Source: Frankia sp.
GTDB taxonomy: Bacteria > Actinomycetota > Actinomycetes > Frankiales > Frankiaceae
NCBI GenBank assembly: GCA_019689615.1
Contig: JADGHD010000006.1
Span: 1 to 24,752 of the forward strand
Length of the DNA: 24,752 bases
Reading direction: 5' to 3'
Shown: positions 20,312-24,752 of the stretch, piece by piece
How positions within the stretch are numbered: the first letter of the stretch is position 1
Layout of the letters: the number at the start of each line of letters is the position of its first letter
Notes under the pieces: generated by a model
The model's input: only the letters and a program-made list of their open reading frames with translations
Told to the model about the DNA's origin: nothing
Databases searched by the model: none
Program-made: the position numbers and the translations under genes

Positions 20312-23300
20312 TCAGACCTCCTCGACGCTGCTCGGCTCGCGCCGGGACAGGTCGATGCCAAGCTCCTCCGCGGCCCGGAACACGTCCTCGTCGGTGTCGC
20401 GCATCTCGATCTGGACGCCGTCGCTGGACAGCACCTCGACGTTGAGGCACAGCGACTGCATCTCCTTGATGAGGACCTTGAACGACTCGGGGATCCCGGG
20501 CTCCGGGATGTTCTCGCCCTTGACGATCGCCTCGTAGACCTTGACCCGGCCGTGGACGTCGTCGGACTTGATGGTCAGCAGCTCCTGCAGCGCGTACGCG
20601 GCGCCGTACGCCTCGAGCGCCCACACCTCCATCTCACCGAAGCGCTGGCCACCGAACTGCGCCTTACCGCCCAGCGGCTGCTGGGTGATCATCGAGTAGG
20701 GGCCGGTGGACCGGGCGTGGATCTTGTCGTCCACGAGGTGGAGCAGCTTGAGGATGTAGATGTAGCCGACAGCGACCGGGTACGGGTACGGCTCGCCGGT
20801 CCGGCCGTCGAACAGCCGGGCCTTGCCGGACGACCCGATCAGCTGGACGCCGTCCCGGTTCGGCAGGGTGGAGCCCAGCAGGCCGGTGATCTCCTCCTCG
20901 CGGGCGCCGTCGAACACGGGCGTCGCCACGTTGGTGTCCGACGGGGCCGAGTCCGCGCCGATCGAGCGCAGGCGCTCCTTCCACGGATCGTTGCCCTCGT
21001 CCACCTTCCAGCCGCTCTTGGCGACCCACCCGAGGTGGGTCTCCAGGATCTGGCCGATGTTCATCCGTCGCGGCACACCGTGCGGGTTGAGCACGACGTC
21101 GACCGGCGTGCCGTCCTCGAGGAACGGCATGTCCTCCTGCGGGAGGATCTTGGCGATGACGCCCTTGTTGCCGTGCCGGCCGGCGAGCTTGTCACCGTCG
21201 GTGATCTTCCGCTTCTGGGCGACGTAGACCCGCACCAGCTCGTTGACGCCGGGCGGCAGCTCGTCGCCGTCCTCGCGGGAGAACACCCGCACGCCGATGA
21301 CCTTGCCGGACTCACCGTGCGGCACCTTCAGCGAGGTGTCCCGGACCTCCCGGGCCTTCTCGCCGAAGATGGCCCGCAGCAGCCGCTCCTCCGGGGTCAG
21401 CTCGGTCTCACCCTTCGGGGTGACCTTGCCGACCAGGACGTCACCGGGGTTGACCTCGGCGCCGATCCGGATGATCCCGCGCTCGTCGAGGTCGGCGAGC
21501 ACCTCCTCGGCGACGTTTGGGATGTCGCGGGTGATCTCCTCCGGGCCCAGCTTGGTGTCCCGGGCGTCGACCTCGTGCTCCTCGATGTGGATCGAGCTGA
21601 GCACGTCGTCCTGGACCAGCCGCTGGGAGAGGATGATCGCGTCCTCGTAGTTGTGGCCCTCCCACGGCATGAAGGCGACCAGCAGGTTCTTGCCGAGCGC
21701 CATCTCGCCGTTGTGGGTGCACGGGCCGTCGGCGATCACCTGGCCGGCGGTGACCCGGTCGCCCTCGTCGACGATCGGCTTCTGGTTGATGCAGGTGCCC
21801 TGGTTCGACCGGCGGAACTTGGCCAGCCGGTAGGTGCGCCGGGTGCCGTCGTCCTGCATGACGGTGATGTAGTCCGCGGACAGGTCCTCGACCACGCCGT
21901 CCTGCTGGCAGACGATCACGTCACCGGCGTCCTTGGCGGCGCGGGCCTCCATGCCGGTACCGACCAGCGGCGCCTCGGAGCGCAGCAGCGGCACGGCCTG
22001 GCGCTGCATGTTCGAACCCATCAGCGCGCGGTTCGCGTCGTCGTGCTCGAGGAAGGGGATCATGGCCGTCGCCACCGACACCATCTGGCGCGGCGAGACG
22101 TCCATGTAGTCGACCTCGTCCGGCGGGATGAACTCGACCTCGCCACCCTTGCGGCGGACGAGCACGCGGTCCTCGGCGAACCGGCCGTCGGGCGTCAGCG
22201 GCGCGTTCGCCTGCGCGACGACGTGCCGGTCCTCCTCGTCCGCGGTCAGGTAGTCGATCTGGTCCGTGACCTTGCCACCGACGACCTTGCGGTACGGCGT
22301 CTCGACGAAGCCGAACGGGTTGACCCGGGCGAACGTCGACAGCGAGCCGATGAGGCCGATGTTCGGGCCTTCCGGGGTCTCGATCGGGCACATCCGGCCG
22401 TAGTGGCTCGGGTGCACGTCACGGACCTCCATGCCGGCCCGCTCCCGGGACAGACCACCCGGGCCGAGCGCCGACAGGCGGCGCTTGTGGGTCAGCCCGG
22501 CCAGCGGGTTGGTCTGGTCCATGAACTGGGACAGCTGGCTGGTGCCGAAGAACTCCTTGATGGAGGCGACGACCGGCCGGATGTTGATCAGGGTCTGCGG
22601 CGTGATCGCCTCGACGTCCTGGGTGGTCATCCGCTCGCGGACGACCCGCTCCATCCGGGCGAGGCCGAGGCGCACCTGGTTCTGGATCAGCTCGCCGACC
22701 GTGCGCAGGCGCCGGTTGCCGAAGTGGTCGATGTCGTCGACCTCGTACTCCGGGTCGGTGCCCTCGTGCAGCTTCACGACGTACTCGATCGTGCGGACGA
22801 TGTCCTCCTCGGTGAGGACGCCGCACGACGGGTCGACCTGCAGGCCCAGCTTCTTGTTCACCTTGTAGCGGCCGACCTTGGCCAGGTCGTAGCGCTTCGG
22901 GTTGAAGAAGAGGTTCTCCAGCAGCGTCTGCGCGGACTCGCGCGTCGGCGGCTCGCCCGGGCGCAGCTTGCGGTAGATGTCCAGCAGCGCGTCGTCCTGG
23001 CCGGAGGTGTGGTCCTTCTCCAGCGTGTTGCGCATCGACGGGTACTGGCCGAAACGCTCGAGAATGCGCGCCTCGTCCCAGCCGAGCGCCTTGAGCAGAA
23101 CCGTGACGGACTGACGCCGCTTGCGGTCGATACGGACACCGACGGTGTCCCGCTTGTCAATCTCGAACTCCAGCCAGGCGCCCCGCGACGGGATCACCTT
23201 GCAGGAGAACAGGTCCTTGTCCGAGGTCTTGTCGAGCGTCTTCTCGAAGTACACGCCCGGCGACCGGACGAGCTGGCTGACGACGACCCGCTCGGTCCCG

Positions 23301-23734
23301 TTGATGACGAACGTGCCCTTGGGAGTCATGAGCGGGAAGTCGCCCATGAACACCGTCTGGCTCTTGATCTCGCCAGTGGTGTTGTTCGTGAACTCGGCGG
23401 TGACGAACATCGGCGCCGAGTAGGTCATGTCCTTGTCCTTGCACTCCTCGACGGAGTACTTGGGCGGCTCGAACCGGTGATCCCGGAACGACAGGGACAT
23501 GGACCCGGAGAAGTCCTCGATCGGGGAGATCTCCTCGAAGACCTCCTCGAGGCCGGAGGTCAGCGGGACATCGTCACGCCCGGCATCGATGGCTTCCTGG
23601 ACCCTCTCCTGCCAGGCTTCGCTGCCGATCAGCCAGTCGAAGGACTGGGTCTGCAGCGCGAGAAGATCCGGAACCTCGAGGGGCTCGACGATCTTTGCAA
23701 ACGAGATGCGGGAGGCGGAGCGCGAGGCGGCCAA
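20312..23734 (-). CDS. rpoB: RNA polymerase beta subunit
   Basis: The beta subunit forms one pincer of RNA polymerase and is the rifampicin target. The 1140-residue protein starts at a TTG (23732-23734) with AAGGA about 6 bases upstream; the start (M)AASRSASRISFAKI resembles other actinobacterial RpoB. The rifampicin region at about 397-427 (GTSQLSQFMDQTNPL, then THKRRLSALGPGG) keeps the Asp, His and Ser residues that change in resistant strains (counterparts of E. coli 516, 526 and 531), so it looks sensitive. GDKLAGRHGNKG at 847-858 lies near the active centre. No intein or large insertion is visible. It is preceded by a long leader with a good candidate promoter. Confidence 0.98.
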   Translation of the reverse strand: MAASRSASRISFAKIVEPLEVPDLLALQTQSFDWLIGSEAWQERVQEAIDAGRDDVPLTSGLEEVFEEISPIEDFSGSMSLSFRDHRFEPPKYSVEECKDKDMTYSAPMFVTAEFTNNTTGEIKSQTVFMGDFPLMTPKGTFVINGTERVVVSQLVRSPGVYFEKTLDKTSDKDLFSCKVIPSRGAWLEFEIDKRDTVGVRIDRKRRQSVTVLLKALGWDEARILERFGQYPSMRNTLEKDHTSGQDDALLDIYRKLRPGEPPTRESAQTLLENLFFNPKRYDLAKVGRYKVNKKLGLQVDPSCGVLTEEDIVRTIEYVVKLHEGTDPEYEVDDIDHFGNRRLRTVGELIQNQVRLGLARMERVVRERMTTQDVEAITPQTLINIRPVVASIKEFFGTSQLSQFMDQTNPLAGLTHKRRLSALGPGGLSRERAGMEVRDVHPSHYGRMCPIETPEGPNIGLIGSLSTFARVNPFGFVETPYRKVVGGKVTDQIDYLTADEEDRHVVAQANAPLTPDGRFAEDRVLVRRKGGEVEFIPPDEVDYMDVSPRQMVSVATAMIPFLEHDDANRALMGSNMQRQAVPLLRSEAPLVGTGMEARAAKDAGDVIVCQQDGVVEDLSADYITVMQDDGTRRTYRLAKFRRSNQGTCINQKPIVDEGDRVTAGQVIADGPCTHNGEMALGKNLLVAFMPWEGHNYEDAIILSQRLVQDDVLSSIHIEEHEVDARDTKLGPEEITRDIPNVAEEVLADLDERGIIRIGAEVNPGDVLVGKVTPKGETELTPEERLLRAIFGEKAREVRDTSLKVPHGESGKVIGVRVFSREDGDELPPGVNELVRVYVAQKRKITDGDKLAGRHGNKGVIAKILPQEDMPFLEDGTPVDVVLNPHGVPRRMNIGQILETHLGWVAKSGWKVDEGNDPWKERLRSIGADSAPSDTNVATPVFDGAREEEITGLLGSTLPNRDGVQLIGSSGKARLFDGRTGEPYPYPVAVGYIYILKLLHLVDDKIHARSTGPYSMITQQPLGGKAQFGGQRFGEMEVWALEAYGAAYALQELLTIKSDDVHGRVKVYEAIVKGENIPEPGIPESFKVLIKEMQSLCLNVEVLSSDGVQIEMRDTDEDVFRAAEELGIDLSRREPSSVEEV

Positions 23735-23790
23735 GGTGGTCCTTCCGGTGGCGTGGGCGTCGGGCGGGAGACGCGTACAGCCGTCGGGGT

Positions 23791-23877
23791 GGTCAGGTGA
23801 TCATTGTCGCGCCGCGGCGACTCGCGGCGTCAGCGGGGTCCTTCTCGGCAGGCTTACGTCGGTCTGATCCGCTGACC
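23791..23877 (-). promoter_or_regulatory. Structured rpoB 5' leader
   Basis: Bases 23791-23803 can pair with 23865-23877 at 11 of 13 positions (GGTCAG/CTGACC and TGATC/GATCA ends). Inside lies a perfect 7-bp stem, 23810-23816 with 23823-23829, around a 6-base loop. Both are in the predicted rpoB leader, about 60-145 bases before the TTG start. Confidence 0.4.
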
Positions 23878-24024
23878 TGATCGCCACACCGAGGCGTCCG
23901 GGGCCGCGCCCGGCGAGGAGGCGGGTGCGTCGACACCCCGCGGGAGGGGTACCGGACGGCCCACCACACCTGGCGGGAGCGGGTCGGACAGGCCGAGTGC
24001 AACGAATTGGACAGCGCAAACTAG

Positions 24025-24047
24025 CAGTGTAGCCCTAGGCTGCACTG
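24025..24047. repeat. Inverted repeat over the rpoB promoter
   Basis: CAGTGTAG (24025-24032) and CTGCACTG (24040-24047) form an 8-bp dyad with one mismatch, and the centre (GCCCTAGGC) is itself near-palindromic. It covers the -10 element and most of the spacer of the candidate promoter, so it could be an operator. Confidence 0.45.
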
Positions 24048-24054
24048 CTGACAA
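24026..24054 (-). promoter_or_regulatory. Candidate rpoB promoter
   Basis: On the minus strand TTGTCA (24054-24049) and TACACT (24031-24026) are separated by exactly 17 bases, a close match to the vegetative sigma consensus TTGACA-17-TANNNT. A start near 24019 would give a leader of about 285 bases before the rpoB TTG. This is the best promoter match I found in the window. Confidence 0.6.
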
Positions 24055-24416
24055 GCCCCGTCGTCATGTCCGTGGTGCACTGCTCCGCGCTGTCTTGCCG
24101 CCTGTCACCGACCCGCCTGCGTTTCCCGGCCTCGACCCTCCTGCTGCCCGCGGGCCCTGGGCCCGCTCGTTCGTCTCCGGCCACCCCTGCCACGCCGGCC
24201 GGCCCGGTGCTGGGCCCCACTGTCTGGCTGCCACTGCGCTGGCCGGCAGTCCTGGCGGGCAACCACCAGGGTCGTACCCCTGGGCTGCCATCACTCTGTC
24301 TGCCTGGAGCTGTCTGCGCCAGATCAGTGGCGGTGGTCCGCCAAATGATGGAACTCCGTTGTTGGGGAGTCCGTCAACCCCTGCCAGTCCACCGATCTGC
24401 TGTCGGTCGCCTACTT

Positions 24417-24450
24417 ACCGGTAGGTACGGCCCCTACCGACCGTACCGGT
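24417..24450. repeat. Overlapping alternative inverted repeats upstream of rpoB
   Basis: Two foldings compete. In one, CGGTAGG (24419-24425) pairs with CCTACCG (24433-24439). In the other, ACCGG (24417-24421) pairs with CCGGT (24446-24450) and TACGG (24426-24430) with CCGTA (24441-24445). They share bases and cannot coexist. The site could be the 3' terminator of an upstream rplJL unit or a regulatory element. Confidence 0.4.
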
Positions 24451-24752
24451 CAGACCCGGCCCCTCGAGCCGACCCGCAGGTCACCCCCTCGTTACCCGTG
24501 GCCGCCCCGGCCACTCCGGGTACGGACGGTGATTGCCATCATGCGCCCGGCGGTCGGCCAACCGACCCGCCGTCATCGCCTGCCCGAGCGGGGCTCCCGC
24601 TCCCCTGGGCCCCGCACCGCCGCGCGCCCCGCCAGGCGCCGCGTCCTCGCGCCCCGCCGCCACCGCGCGGAGCTCCCGCCAGCCGCCGAGCGGCCCCACC
24701 GCCTCCGCGGAGCGTCCCCACCGGCGGCCGCCGCGCGGCGTCCTACCAGCAT

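Larger units (their letters stand above)
23735..24752. other. 1-kb region upstream of rpoB
   Basis: No convincing gene was found. The rpoB-proximal part (23735 to about 24019) is the likely rpoB leader, with a long-range pairing and internal hairpin; 24026-24054 holds a good promoter; 24260-24450 holds several short hairpins and a pair of mutually exclusive stems. From 24481 to the edge a minus-strand frame stays open, Gly/Ala/Arg-rich and without recognisable similarity. In many bacteria rplJ-rplL precede rpoB; they are absent here and must lie outside the window, if adjacent. Confidence 0.6.

Noticed and set aside
20350..23700. Possible antibiotic-resistance changes in rpoB, and likewise in rpsL, tuf and rplD.
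   Set aside because: The classic positions (rifampicin region of RpoB, Lys43 and Lys88 of S12, the C-terminal FAIREGG region of EF-Tu, the L4 tunnel loop) look wild type.
24372..24377. A TTGACG on the minus strand as a second upstream -35 element for rpoB.
   Set aside because: No acceptable -10 element lies 16-19 bases downstream.
24095..24424. A plus-strand frame of 109 codons upstream of rpoB.
   Set aside because: Pro/Ala/Ser/Cys-rich composition, no ribosome-binding site and no similarity; it overlaps inverted repeats.
24481..24752. A minus-strand frame open from the right edge to a TGA at 24481, possibly the 3' end of a gene outside the window.
   Set aside because: The product is Gly/Ala/Arg-rich with no family similarity I recognise, and such open frames arise by chance at this GC content. 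It would need the sequence beyond the edge.

Overview
The window is the core transcription/translation gene block of a very GC-rich actinomycete. Gene order, RpoB/RpoC sequence character (including the coiled-coil insert near the N terminus of beta-prime), TTG starts of rpoB, rpoC and rpsL, the zinc-type S14 and the Ala/Pro/Glu-rich tail on S3 all point to Actinobacteria. A Frankia-like organism is my best guess from general sequence feel; I cannot prove the genus without a search.

All genes but one read on the minus strand, so transcription runs from the right edge to the left. From right to left: about 1 kb without a convincing gene, with a good candidate promoter (24026-24054); rpoB and rpoC (RNA polymerase beta and beta-prime); a 100-base gap with a symmetric terminator; mug on the plus strand (G:T/U mismatch DNA glycosylase, convergent with rpoC); an 857-base divergent region rich in hairpins; the str cluster rpsL-rpsG-fusA-tuf; a 247-base gap; the S10 cluster rpsJ-rplC-rplD-rplW-rplB-rpsS-rplV-rpsC-rplP-rpmC-rpsQ; a 273-base gap; and the spc cluster rplN-rplX-rplE-rpsN-rpsH-rplF-rplR-rpsE-rpmD-rplO. 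The left 140 bases follow rplO and hold a hairpin and a run of 20 G; secY would be expected just beyond the edge.

Within the clusters genes are tightly packed, many with 1-4 base stop/start overlaps (ATGA, GTGA), which implies translational coupling. The few wider gaps (rpoB-rpoC, tuf-rpsJ, rpsQ-rplN, rpsN-rpsH, after rplO) each carry one or more strong GC-rich hairpins, so they are the likely places where this long co-directional array is divided into transcription, processing or regulatory units.

I found no mobile element, CRISPR array, tRNA, rRNA or obvious horizontally acquired gene. The coding content is ordinary housekeeping. The points worth a second look are in the spacers: the 14-bp rpoB-rpoC hairpin, the dyad over the rpoB promoter, the folded rpoB leader, the hairpin cluster upstream of rpsL, an adjacent 27/28-base duplication whose junction makes the mug stop codon, and the G20 tract.
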